Below are positions 54,374-63,744 of a DNA stretch of 64,000 nt, piece by piece. The stretch lies in assembly GCF_003991905.1 (NCBI RefSeq), contig NZ_RSCL01000004.1, forward strand, positions 1 through 64,000, given 5' to 3'. Each line of letters opens with the position of its first letter. Positions within the stretch are counted from its first letter, which is position 1. The position numbers were made by a program, and so were the translations under genes. Below the pieces are notes generated by a model, which was not told the origin of the DNA, did no database searches, and saw nothing but the letters and a program-made list of their open reading frames with translations. This stretch comes from Dulcicalothrix desertica PCC 7102 (GTDB lineage: Bacteria > Cyanobacteriota > Cyanobacteriia > Cyanobacteriales > Nostocaceae).

Positions 54374-54420
54374 TTACTTTTGCGTAAGGCTGATACAAAT
54401 TTTGAGCATAATTTTCTAAA

Positions 54421-55167
54421 CTAATGATGAATATTTGATGATTTATTTAAATAATAATCTACAGCTTGCTCGGCTTTACCAATAAATTTAATTTTTCCTT
54501 TATCTAACCATATAGCTTGCTTGCAAGACTTTTTTACAAACTCTAAATCGTGAGATACTACTAGGACGGTTGTATTTTCGTTCCAAAATTTACTCATGCG
54601 TTTTTGGCATTTGTTTTTAAAACTTTCGTCTCCTACTGATAATACTTCATCTAATATTAATATATCAGGTTGTACATCTGTTGCAATTGCAAATCCAAGC
54701 CTAGCCACCATTCCAGAAGATAATCCTTTTACTGGAACAAGAGCATAATCTTGTAACTCGGCAAAATCTAAAATTGATTGCGCTCTACCACGCATTTCTG
54801 CTTTAGAAAAGCCTAACATAATACCATAAAGAATAATATTATCAAAAACTGAAAGTTCTCCGTCAAATCCGGCTCCCAATTCAATTAAAGGTGCTATTAT
54901 ACCACGTGTTTTAAGACTGCCATGTGTCGGCGCCAAAATTCCACAAATAACTTTTAATAGTGTAGATTTTCCGGCGCCATTTGCTCCAATAATCCCAATT
55001 TTATCACCAGTATTAATTACTAAGTCAAGATTATCTAGTACTAACCTCTTTGCTGCCTTACGATATTTACCCTCTAAAATTGATAAAATTGTTTTTTTGA
55101 AGTCGTAAGAAAATTCTTCTTGTGTTCTTCTCCACAAAGATACTTGATTTAAACGTATTGCTTCCAT
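54421..55167 (-). CDS. Polysaccharide/polyol ABC exporter ATPase (Wzt/TagH-like)
   Basis: 248 residues. Walker A GANGAGKST, signature GLSSGMVAR, Walker B LILDEVLSVGD and the switch VVSHDLEF are complete. IIAPLIELGAGFDGELSVFD is the characteristic segment of the Wzt/TagH exporter branch. There is no C-terminal carbohydrate-binding extension, unlike O-antigen terminating Wzt proteins. It abuts the permease gene on the same strand without spacing. Together they would export a lipid-linked glycan; GDP-mannose dehydratase and glycosyltransferase genes lie 3-8 kb further on. Confidence 0.93.
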   Translation of the reverse strand: MEAIRLNQVSLWRRTQEEFSYDFKKTILSILEGKYRKAAKRLVLDNLDLVINTGDKIGIIGANGAGKSTLLKVICGILAPTHGSLKTRGIIAPLIELGAGFDGELSVFDNIILYGIMLGFSKAEMRGRAQSILDFAELQDYALVPVKGLSSGMVARLGFAIATDVQPDILILDEVLSVGDESFKNKCQKRMSKFWNENTTVLVVSHDLEFVKKSCKQAIWLDKGKIKFIGKAEQAVDYYLNKSSNIHH

Positions 55168-55971
55168 TTAGAGTAAATCCATAAACTGATGTCGCCATAA
55201 TTTAAAGCAAAACCAACCTATAGTTAGCATAATTATGCTACTAATTAACGAATGAGCGATTAAATGAAAATCTGGTAAAGCACCTGATAAAGTGATTTGA
55301 CGTAGACTTTCAATGATTGGAGAAAGAGGATTTAAGTTTAAAAAAGGTTTAATATGTGGTGATACAATTGCCGCTGGATAAAATACAGGACTACTTATCC
55401 ATAATACAAATACGACTAATTCATAAAAATATGATAAATCTCGAAAAAATACATACAGCGCACTAACTACAAAACCAACTCCTGTACAAACTAAAATTAG
55501 CCCAATAAATGGAAAAATAAGTGCAAAAATGTTAATTATGCTTTTAGAATTAATTAAAGTCATTAAAGCTAGCAAAGGAAACACGGCAACTACAAACTGA
55601 AATATATTTGCCGCAATCATAGAAACCGGAAAAATACTGACTGGTAATTGTATTTTATTTAATAAACTTCCATTGCCAACTACACTACCTAGTGCTTGGG
55701 AAGTAGAAGCAGAAAAAAAGTTGATGACTACCAACCCTGTAAAAGCAGCTAAAACATAATTAATAATCGAGTTATTATAATAAGATGCAAAGGTGGCGCC
55801 GAAAATAGCTGTGTATAATCCAGTCATAATTAAAGGATTCAACAGCGACCAGTAAACTCCAAGTAGAGAACCACGATAACGAGTCTTAAGATTTCTTTGT
55901 ACTAAAACACTAAGTAGTTCCCAGTAACGCTTAATTTGTTTTTGCTTTAAACTATTAACATTACCAACCAT
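55168..55971 (-). CDS. Polysaccharide ABC exporter permease (Wzm/TagG-like)
   Basis: 267 residues with six membrane helices, ABC-2 type. The N-terminal amphipathic start LLSVLVQRNLKTRYRGSLLG, then YWSLLNPLIMT, is diagnostic for Wzm/TagG. NLNPLSPIIESLRQITLSG is the typical loop before the last helix. First gene of the two-gene exporter; the ATPase start directly follows its stop. Upstream about 200 bases are free of genes and should hold the promoter. Cargo unknown. Confidence 0.93.
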   Translation of the reverse strand: MVGNVNSLKQKQIKRYWELLSVLVQRNLKTRYRGSLLGVYWSLLNPLIMTGLYTAIFGATFASYYNNSIINYVLAAFTGLVVINFFSASTSQALGSVVGNGSLLNKIQLPVSIFPVSMIAANIFQFVVAVFPLLALMTLINSKSIINIFALIFPFIGLILVCTGVGFVVSALYVFFRDLSYFYELVVFVLWISSPVFYPAAIVSPHIKPFLNLNPLSPIIESLRQITLSGALPDFHLIAHSLISSIIMLTIGWFCFKLWRHQFMDLL

Positions 55972-56178
55972 ATATATAAATCCAAATTTTATTTAGACTG
56001 GTATTACGATACCTGTGGTTAGTAATAATTTTCTTAACCAAACCAAAGTTACCAAAGCTTAATTAGCTTGTAAAGTATATAAAAATACCATTGACATAGA
56101 AAAATGCCTCTATAACTAAAAAAGCTACTCTATAAGCCGAAATGGCGCCGACTAAGCTACAAACCCTGTACTGTGATA

Positions 56179-58398
56179 TTATTGAACTTGTTTAGTAAAA
56201 TATTGGGCGATTTCTGATGGTAACGCAGTAAAGCGAATGTGTGAAGTTGTTTGATATGAGTCTAAATGTTTGATAACCTTGGCGTAAATATCTTGTTTTG
56301 CCAACTGTTCATCTTCAATATATAAATATATTTGAATATTGATTAAAGTTGATAAAGGCCTTTTTGTTCTTAGTTCGGCGCCGTTTAAAGCCGATAATTT
56401 AGTTATACTACCATAGTAGATTTTTTCAGATAGATGTTTCTCTTCGACTATCCGGTATTTACAGGGTATTTCTTGAGTAAGAGAAATAAATTCTTCTGCG
56501 AGTTTATTTAATGTGAGATTAAATTTGCCACTAATAGCGCCAATTTCATAAATGGTGATAGGGTATTTAATACCTTTTGGCTGCACTTGCATTTCTTCAT
56601 TGATTTGTAGGGGAGATTTAATTGCTTTGAGAGTATCTTCGGAGATTAATATTTGTCCACCCACTGTATATGTTTCAATTCGTGAAGCTAAGTTGACATT
56701 TGAACCCATTACTGTATATTTAGCTCGCTGTTTGGAACCAATATTACCTGCTACTACTTCTCCTGTGTGAATTCCAATTCCCATACCCAAAGCTGGTAAA
56801 TTCATTTCGGCTAGTTGTTTATTAATGGGTTCCATTGCTAACTGCATTGCAATAGCACAAGCAACTGCTTTTTCTTGATGCTCTTCGAGTTCTACAGGGG
56901 CGCCGAATATTACAAAGATACCATCCCCCATAAAATCATTGATAGTGCCTTTGTATTGATTAATTACATCGGTCATTGTACCAAGGTAAAGGTTAATGAT
57001 TTCAACGATTTTTTGAGGGGAGACACGTTCGGAGAGAGCAGAAAATCCCCGTAAGTCGGATATTAATAGCGTTGCTTGTACCATTTCACCCCCTAACTTT
57101 AACCCGGATGGCGCCTCTAAAAGGGCAGTGACAACTTCATCACTGAGATAGCGTCCAAAGGTGTGTCGCATGGAAGCTGTAGAACGTGCGATATATCCAG
57201 TTGTCACCATAGCAGAACCAATTAATCCTAAAAACCCAGGAACCACAGGCAACCACCACCCTAATAAAAATGCTATGTAGCTGCTGCCAATAATAGCGGC
57301 ACCTATTGTTAGTATTAATATATTAGTTAATGCAAAATTAATACTTCTATTTTTATACCGACGTACCCAAATTACAGTTGAACCAGTTATTGACCAAAAA
57401 ATTATCCATAACCATTCTTTTGTATCAGCCCAAAACTTGATTTGCGGGCGCCCATCAAGAGCGGCACTAATAAGTTGGCTGGTAACATCAGCATGAATAA
57501 ATACGCCGCTATTACGTCTAACTACTGAACCGAATAACCCATTACTATAGGGAGTAAAGAAGTAGTCACCTGCACTTTCTGCTGTGACACCAATTAAAAC
57601 AATGCGGTTGCGGGCAAAATTTGGAGGTATTTTTCCTTCTAAAACCTCGCTTGCCGAAATCGTGCGGAACCCACGCTTTAAGTTCCGAAAATTTGACAGA
57701 ATTTGATAACCCCCTAAATCAGCATGAACATAACCACCATCGTTTGCTTTAAAGGGTGTAAATGTTGCTTTGCCTAACTTTAATTTGTTGTCAGCAGCAT
57801 CGACCATTTCTAGGGTGATGTTTTCTGCTTCGAGATATAATAGTGCTAATTGGGCGCCTAACCCTACAACCGTTTCATCGCTTTTGGTTTTAATAGACAA
57901 TAAACTGCGGCGGATTTTGCCATCAGGGTCTGGAACAAAATCATTAGAACTTACTTGTCCTAATTCGTATAGTACAGGTGGAGGGTTAATAGCGACTCCA
58001 TAAGAACTGCCAATAACTTTTTGAATACCAATAAGATTGGGTGTTGTTTTATATACGTTAATTAATTCTTGATGACCGGGTTCTACAGGCAAATCTCGGT
58101 AAATATCTAGACCTATTGCGCGCGGTTGCTGCTGTTTGATATTGGTAATCATTCTTGCTAGTTTGGTATCGGATATCGGTAAACCATGCTTTCGCACATC
58201 TTCCTCGTTTACCTCGACTATTACTACACGCTCATCTACTGGTTCGGATGGGCGCCTGCGAAAAAACTCATCGAGTGCAGCTAACTCAAATGGCTGTAAT
58301 AACCCCGCATATCGCAAACCAATCAATAGACCTGCGACAGCAGGAGCAGTAAGCAAAATACCACGTAATTGCCAGATTCGTTTTTTGAACGCGCGCAT
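56179..58398 (-). CDS. CHASE2 sensor / class III nucleotide cyclase
   Basis: 739 residues. Helix one (about 12-30), extracytoplasmic CHASE2 domain (about 40-330, with VVIVEVNEEDVRKHGLPISD and AIGLDIYRDLPVE), three helices (about 335-405), then a class III cyclase domain (about 435-610). The metal aspartates are in LLISDLRGFS and NDFMGDGIFVIFG; YTVMGSNVNLASRIE ends the core. The residue that is usually Lys (adenylate) or Glu (guanylate) before FMGD is Asp, and the usual Asp after VMG is Ser, so nucleotide choice is uncertain. A C-terminal part of about 120 residues is unassigned. Confidence 0.92.
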   Translation of the reverse strand: MRAFKKRIWQLRGILLTAPAVAGLLIGLRYAGLLQPFELAALDEFFRRRPSEPVDERVVIVEVNEEDVRKHGLPISDTKLARMITNIKQQQPRAIGLDIYRDLPVEPGHQELINVYKTTPNLIGIQKVIGSSYGVAINPPPVLYELGQVSSNDFVPDPDGKIRRSLLSIKTKSDETVVGLGAQLALLYLEAENITLEMVDAADNKLKLGKATFTPFKANDGGYVHADLGGYQILSNFRNLKRGFRTISASEVLEGKIPPNFARNRIVLIGVTAESAGDYFFTPYSNGLFGSVVRRNSGVFIHADVTSQLISAALDGRPQIKFWADTKEWLWIIFWSITGSTVIWVRRYKNRSINFALTNILILTIGAAIIGSSYIAFLLGWWLPVVPGFLGLIGSAMVTTGYIARSTASMRHTFGRYLSDEVVTALLEAPSGLKLGGEMVQATLLISDLRGFSALSERVSPQKIVEIINLYLGTMTDVINQYKGTINDFMGDGIFVIFGAPVELEEHQEKAVACAIAMQLAMEPINKQLAEMNLPALGMGIGIHTGEVVAGNIGSKQRAKYTVMGSNVNLASRIETYTVGGQILISEDTLKAIKSPLQINEEMQVQPKGIKYPITIYEIGAISGKFNLTLNKLAEEFISLTQEIPCKYRIVEEKHLSEKIYYGSITKLSALNGAELRTKRPLSTLINIQIYLYIEDEQLAKQDIYAKVIKHLDSYQTTSHIRFTALPSEIAQYFTKQVQ

Positions 58399-58469
58399 AG
58401 CCTGTATGTTCTACTAAATATTGGGGGTTACAGCTACAGAGTTCCCAAAAATTAGCTGTAACTAACAAT

Positions 58470-58499
58470 CTTGTGGGATGGGCATCCTTGCCCGTCCCA
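58470..58499. repeat. GGGCATCC hairpin repeat
   Basis: CTTGTGGGATGGGCATCCTT then GCCCGTCCC, between the GDP-mannose dehydratase stop and the cyclase start. Last family member seen; none occurs beyond this point. Confidence 0.78.
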
Positions 58500-58515
58500 A
58501 AATATACAATAACTT

Positions 58516-59514
58516 TTAAGTAGAAACCAAGGCGCCTTCAACGTGTGATTCTTTACCACGCAACTCTTGTAAATCATGGTCAACCATCAACTCGACCAAC
58601 TGCTTAAAAGAGTATTGAGGTTTCCAACTGAGTTCAGCTTTTATCTTATATATACAGCCAACTAGCTGCACTGGTTCATCAGGACGATAAAAAGCTGGGT
58701 CTACAACAACATAATCCTGCCAATTTAAATCCACATAATTAAAAGCACACTCAACTAAATCTCTAACTGAGTGAGTTTCGCCGCTAGCAATAATAAAATC
58801 ATCTGGTTGTTCTTGCTGTAGCATCATCCACATAGCATGAACAGCATCTTTGGCATAACACCAATCACGTCTAGCATCCAAATTACCAAGTTTTAGTTCC
58901 TTTGCCAAACCGAGTTTTATCATTGCTGCAGTGCGGGTAATTTTCCTAAATACAAACTCTGTACCGCGTCGAGGAGATTCGTGAGTGTAGGTTATACCGC
59001 AACAAGCATAAAGATTATACTGCTGTCTATAGTTAACAGTCATCCAATGCGCGTAAGCTTTAGCAACACCATAAGGGTTACGGGGACGAAAAGCAGTGCG
59101 TTCGCTTTGAGGTGACTCATCAGGTTGTCCAAACACTTCGCTACTAGATGCTTGGTAAAATTTTGCATCGGGTCTACAGCGACGAATTGATTCGAGTAAG
59201 CGGGAGACACCAATTGCGGTATACTCAGCAGTTAAAGCTGGTTGTGTCCAAGAAAGAGGAACGTAACTTTGGGAAGCAAGATTGTAAATTTCCGAAGGCT
59301 GGGTTTCGGTGATGACATCCATTAAGGAACATTGGTCAAGTAAATCGCCAGATACTATTTTGATTTTATCAAACAGGTGGCTAATGCGTTCTAGGTTACT
59401 AGTGCTAGAACGACGAACCAAGCCAAATACCTGGTAGCCTTTTTCGAGAAGGAGTTCGGCAAGATAGGAACCGTCTTGTCCTGTGAGTCCTGTAATTAGT
59501 GCTTTTTTAGTCAT
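58516..59514 (-). CDS. gmd: GDP-mannose 4,6-dehydratase
   Basis: 332 residues of the extended short-chain dehydrogenase family. The NADP(H) motif is ITGLTGQDGSYLAELL; the catalytic SSSEVFG and Y-x3-K (YGVAKAYAHW) are intact, and GLVRRSSTSNLERI matches the Gmd-specific cofactor loop. It makes GDP-4-keto-6-deoxymannose, the precursor of GDP-fucose, GDP-rhamnose or GDP-perosamine. No epimerase/reductase partner is in the window. ATG start. The gene contains a single GGCGCC, near its 3' end, and begins the AT-rich glycan region. Confidence 0.95.
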   Translation of the reverse strand: MTKKALITGLTGQDGSYLAELLLEKGYQVFGLVRRSSTSNLERISHLFDKIKIVSGDLLDQCSLMDVITETQPSEIYNLASQSYVPLSWTQPALTAEYTAIGVSRLLESIRRCRPDAKFYQASSSEVFGQPDESPQSERTAFRPRNPYGVAKAYAHWMTVNYRQQYNLYACCGITYTHESPRRGTEFVFRKITRTAAMIKLGLAKELKLGNLDARRDWCYAKDAVHAMWMMLQQEQPDDFIIASGETHSVRDLVECAFNYVDLNWQDYVVVDPAFYRPDEPVQLVGCIYKIKAELSWKPQYSFKQLVELMVDHDLQELRGKESHVEGALVST

Positions 59515-59571
59515 GCTAATGGCTTGAATAGAGTAATGAGTTTATGCAAAACACAAATAATTAAAAATCTA

Positions 59572-61887
59572 CTAATTATTAATTGGTTCTATTACTAGTT
59601 TTCTAAAGTTAACAGACATAGCTCTATTATCACCAGGAGCAAATGTTTTTTGATTTCCATTCCAGTATTTATACTTAAAAACTATGTGATTAATACCTTT
59701 AAGTGCTTGTAGCTTTATTGCGTTGTCTATAATAACATCTTTTTTCAAATTTTTAAAAGCTGTTTTGGTTTCCCCGTTTAATTCAACAACTACATTTTGA
59801 GCTTGAATTGGGTTACTAAATGTGAAAGATAACTTTAATAATTCAGATTCAGGCATTTTAAAAACAATATCGGTATTTGCTCCTAAAGCCCAGCGCCATT
59901 TCTCGGTTGCAGTTTCTTCAATAGAACTAAGTCCATTTATTGATATAAAGCTATTTCTTGAAGGCGATGTAAGAAGGTTCCCTTCTGCAAAATCAAGTAT
60001 AGGCTCAAACTTGATACTAGCTCCTAATTCTAAATTTACTTGACTTCTCAGTTCAGAATATTTAGGAATAAATTTGACTTTGCCTGCTGCAAGTATTGTT
60101 GTTTCAAATACAGGCTGACCAAAGCGTTTATAAAATTCTTGGACACAACTTTCAGGTAATAAATCAGTATAAAGGTTAATACCAGCAAAGTCATTATACT
60201 TATAAAAATCTGTGAAAAAAGACCATTCATGAGAACGAAAACATCTAGCTAATTGGGTTGCTTTCATAATATCTGGGGAGTTAGGAATTAATAACTTTTG
60301 CCAGCCAGCTTCTAAATAAGAGTTAAGTTGAGAAGGATGTAAACGACCAAAGTACTGACCCATAACTTTTTTTTCATGGAATCTTCTTAGAGCAAAAATA
60401 GAACCATTTTTCGAGTAATAAGGACATAAACCTGCGCCAGCACCAACTCCATTTCCTCCTATAATACAGAATGGCCAGTCGAGAACTGCTTCTCCTGGCT
60501 GTTGTTTTACATAATTCATGTACCTAAAGAAATTTTCATTTAATAAATGCGGCTGATAATTAGCCTTAAACGAATAAACTGTAAAAACTTCAGTACATGC
60601 TAAAATTACTAATATTCCAGCAACTAACTGCTTACTGGAATTTCGTAGCCAATTCAAGTTAAAATATAGCGCAAAAATACCAAGTATGATTGGATAAATT
60701 ACTGTAGAGCGAGTAGCAAGTCGATTAAAAGCAAACCAAGGAAATATTTTTAGGGTTGGTAAGTTAGATGGATGATAAAATAAGCAAAGCAAAAATAGAA
60801 CAATTAGGGGTATGAATATGATAATTTTTTTGCGTGCCTGCCACAATCCTAAAAATCCAATAATTACTATAAATAAGCCCGGACTTCCATCAAAAAATTG
60901 CTCAGATGTATCTTTCCAAATTTTATTTGAATCTAATATTTCTGGATTTAATGTTGGAAGATAAGGGATAAATAACCGTAAAGGATTTGCCCACCATGCT
61001 CCTGAATTTACTCCAGTGAAATCAAAACCTTTAGCTCCTCTAGTAATTTGAAAAATTAGAGGCAGGTATATACATGATAAAACAAAACAAAATCCTAGCA
61101 AAATAAAAGATATTTTTTTGTGTAAAAGCAAGTCATTTTTAATAATTACAAATGTATTATTAAATTTAATGATAGCTTTTAAAGGTGATGTAAAATATCT
61201 ACGTAGTGCTATTAGAATAACATAAACTACGGAAATTATAAATGAAGTAAGTGAAAAACCTGCTATATACCCTAACTCTTGACCTAAAGACAATATCAAT
61301 AAGTTTGCTCTCAGTATAATAATTGTGCTGGATAGTTTTTCTGTTAAAATAAATTTTCTAACTATAATAAAATCAGTTATAATGCTAAGTGTAGTCCAAT
61401 GAATTACTGAATAAGCGAAATGACCTGGGTATTTATATATTGCATAAAAGTTACAGAAAGAAACTAGTAATCCAACACCAGTTGCCTTAGCAGAACCATA
61501 ATATTTTACCAGTAGTACAAAACTTCCGAAAAATGTAATAACAATAGTTAAAATATAATATATTTGTAACCAGGGACCAACACCAAATAATTTATAAAAC
61601 ATCGCGTATAAAATATCTCTTTCAAAAGACCAGGGTTGGAATACTGAGTTAACTCCATACGGATAAAAAGCTTGATTATTTACTATATCCAAATGTGGAA
61701 AAGGTGTAAAATGGAGATTTTTTGAAAAATAAAATCCTGTGTATTCCCAATATTCTGCATCTCCTGCACCTGCAAGTGGATTTGAAAAATCTTTGATGAC
61801 TAAAATACTAAAAGCAAAAGATAAAAACAATACAAGTAAAATTAGATACTTGTATTTTTTAGTAATGTTTTTGAATGTTGTATACAT
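59572..61887 (-). CDS. Large polytopic membrane protein, possible GT-C type
   Basis: About 771 residues: around 12 helices up to residue 450, then a soluble, beta-rich region of about 320 residues. The first loop carries acidic residues (GAGDAEYWEYTGFYFSKNLH), as in GT-C enzymes that use polyprenyl-linked sugars. No family recognised with certainty. I use the ATG at 61887; the longer frame to 61920 would overlap the methyltransferase gene. Same strand as all neighbours from 58.5 to 64 kb. The sequence is markedly AT-rich. Role in glycan assembly is inferred from location. Confidence 0.6.
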   Translation of the reverse strand: MYTTFKNITKKYKYLILLVLFLSFAFSILVIKDFSNPLAGAGDAEYWEYTGFYFSKNLHFTPFPHLDIVNNQAFYPYGVNSVFQPWSFERDILYAMFYKLFGVGPWLQIYYILTIVITFFGSFVLLVKYYGSAKATGVGLLVSFCNFYAIYKYPGHFAYSVIHWTTLSIITDFIIVRKFILTEKLSSTIIILRANLLILSLGQELGYIAGFSLTSFIISVVYVILIALRRYFTSPLKAIIKFNNTFVIIKNDLLLHKKISFILLGFCFVLSCIYLPLIFQITRGAKGFDFTGVNSGAWWANPLRLFIPYLPTLNPEILDSNKIWKDTSEQFFDGSPGLFIVIIGFLGLWQARKKIIIFIPLIVLFLLCLFYHPSNLPTLKIFPWFAFNRLATRSTVIYPIILGIFALYFNLNWLRNSSKQLVAGILVILACTEVFTVYSFKANYQPHLLNENFFRYMNYVKQQPGEAVLDWPFCIIGGNGVGAGAGLCPYYSKNGSIFALRRFHEKKVMGQYFGRLHPSQLNSYLEAGWQKLLIPNSPDIMKATQLARCFRSHEWSFFTDFYKYNDFAGINLYTDLLPESCVQEFYKRFGQPVFETTILAAGKVKFIPKYSELRSQVNLELGASIKFEPILDFAEGNLLTSPSRNSFISINGLSSIEETATEKWRWALGANTDIVFKMPESELLKLSFTFSNPIQAQNVVVELNGETKTAFKNLKKDVIIDNAIKLQALKGINHIVFKYKYWNGNQKTFAPGDNRAMSVNFRKLVIEPINN

Positions 61888-61901
61888 AATTAAAATGAAT
61901 A

Positions 61902-62612
61902 CTAATATGTTTTTTGCCAAATTCCTAATATAGACTTACCAATAGAATAATTAATGAGTGGATCGACTTTTTGAGACAGGGGTACCATCACTCTATCCCA
62001 AAGTAGTATTTGCTTTTTAGTTGGCATTTTACTTTTTAAAATAAATTTATTACCTAAAGAAGCAGCTAGTCCAATACTATCAATATATCTTAATTTAATG
62101 CACTTTAAGTTATTAGGAATGATTGAACTTAATGTTTGATTATCATAGCGGCGATAATGACCAATAGCTTTATCAAAATTAGTAAACAGCCACTGATGGG
62201 CTGGGGATAAAATTACTAAAAATCCATTAACTTTCAAATGATTAACTGCGAATGTAGCTTCTAACTTGTCATCTTCAATATGTTCAATTACGTCGATATA
62301 GATAATTGAATCGAATTGCTCTTCAAAGTTTAAATCCGATAAATCACCTATCTTGACATCACAACATTGAGGTATTAAATTATTATGGATAGATAATTTA
62401 AGATTACTTGCTAATACTGAATCAGGTTCTAGACATAGCCAGCGCTTATAACTTCCCTGGCAAAGTATTTCGGTGTTTGAACCAGTACCTGCACCTACCT
62501 CTAGCACCTCATTGCCTAAGAAAGGTTTTATTAAATCGCTCCAGTAGGCTTTCCAATTACGAGCATGACGGAATAACTCTAGTTCAGAACCGATGTAAGT
62601 ATAGTTAGTCAT
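61902..62612 (-). CDS. Class I SAM-dependent methyltransferase
   Basis: 236 residues. SAM motif I is VLEVGAGTGSNTEIL; WLCLEPDSVLASNLK gives the acidic residue at strand 2; DSIIYIDVIEHIEDDKLEAT and FLVILSPAHQWLFTNFDKA are motifs II and III, and HYRRYDNQTLSSIIP follows as in Methyltransf_11-type proteins of glycan clusters. Substrate unknown. It lies 20 bases after the family 2 glycosyltransferase gene and 14 bases before the large membrane protein, consistent with one operon. ATG start. Confidence 0.88.
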   Translation of the reverse strand: MTNYTYIGSELELFRHARNWKAYWSDLIKPFLGNEVLEVGAGTGSNTEILCQGSYKRWLCLEPDSVLASNLKLSIHNNLIPQCCDVKIGDLSDLNFEEQFDSIIYIDVIEHIEDDKLEATFAVNHLKVNGFLVILSPAHQWLFTNFDKAIGHYRRYDNQTLSSIIPNNLKCIKLRYIDSIGLAASLGNKFILKSKMPTKKQILLWDRVMVPLSQKVDPLINYSIGKSILGIWQKTY

Positions 62613-62632
62613 ATTGGTAACAAGCTTAAATA

Positions 62633-63634
62633 CTAAGTTAAATGTTGATTTTTTATGTAGTCTATAGAATTAAGTTTTTTAACACCTAAAACGAAATAAT
62701 GAAAGTCACGTGTTGGCAAAAATACAAAGTTGTTTTTCCCATTTAAAATCAAAAATATAAAAGAAAAAGATATAGTCGCAAGCTGTAAAAAAATAATAAA
62801 AGAAATACCTGCAATGTACGGTGCCCAATCTGGAACGGCGATTCTAACTATGTAAACTATAGCAATGATTAAAATACTCAACAACATCAACATTACGGCT
62901 GCAATTAATGCTTTAGTTCCGATAATGTCGCCGTATATAGAAATTGCACTAAGACCATGCATTACTAGAGATACAAAATTCATCTTAGATTTTCCTGCAA
63001 TACGACAACTACGTTTACATGGAATACTTGTAAACGGAATACGCGCTTTTAAAATGCCAGCAGCATAATGATTCCATATCTCTGATACTATCACAATTCT
63101 TTGTAAACTTATAAAAGGAACAATGCTAAAATTACCCATATCGATGTACTGACCTGTAAGTAATTTGAATGCATATTTATACATTTGATAAAATAATCTG
63201 AATAATACAGATTCTGATCGCTGAGTACGTCTAGCAAATACTATTTTTTCATATTTTTCTTCCATACATTTATAAATAAGTTTGGGAATATCTCTTGGGT
63301 CATCTTCTCCATCACTATCCATGACAACAATTGCTTTGCACTTTACGTTTGCTTCAAGAAATGCTAATCCTATAGAAATTGCTCTTTGATGACCAAGATT
63401 TCTTTTTAAATCTAACATGTAAATTTGATTAATAGCTTTGGTTTCACATAAGTCGAAAATTTCATGATAAGCAATTGTGGAACAATCGTTTAATATATAA
63501 ATATCAACGTCAATATTTTCCTCATGCAATACTTGGTCTATTTTTGCAATTAGAATATTCAAACATTCCCAGTCGTTAAATACAGGAATTATGATGATGA
63601 TAGGAGAAGCTCTATGCATATTCAAATTTATCAT
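62633..63634 (-). CDS. DPM1/GtrB-like family 2 glycosyltransferase
   Basis: 333 residues. The N-terminal GT-A domain has IIIIPVFNDWECLNILIAKI, then KRNLGHQRAISIGLAF and AIVVMDSDGEDDPRDI, the DxD-type site typical of dolichyl/polyprenyl-phosphate mannose synthases. Two C-terminal membrane helices (about 235-260 and 270-305) anchor it, as in GtrB. It probably loads a sugar onto undecaprenyl phosphate, which a GT-C enzyme, perhaps the large membrane protein nearby, would use (inference). ATG start. Confidence 0.88.
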   Translation of the reverse strand: MINLNMHRASPIIIIIPVFNDWECLNILIAKIDQVLHEENIDVDIYILNDCSTIAYHEIFDLCETKAINQIYMLDLKRNLGHQRAISIGLAFLEANVKCKAIVVMDSDGEDDPRDIPKLIYKCMEEKYEKIVFARRTQRSESVLFRLFYQMYKYAFKLLTGQYIDMGNFSIVPFISLQRIVIVSEIWNHYAAGILKARIPFTSIPCKRSCRIAGKSKMNFVSLVMHGLSAISIYGDIIGTKALIAAVMLMLLSILIIAIVYIVRIAVPDWAPYIAGISFIIFLQLATISFSFIFLILNGKNNFVFLPTRDFHYFVLGVKKLNSIDYIKNQHLT

Positions 63635-63744
63635 GAGTAATTAATTCATTTAAAATTAAAATGAAACTAAAAATGTTGGCATTGTATCAAATTTCTTTAG
63701 CATACCACATACCGCAAAGTCAAATAAACTAGAAACCGGGTTTC

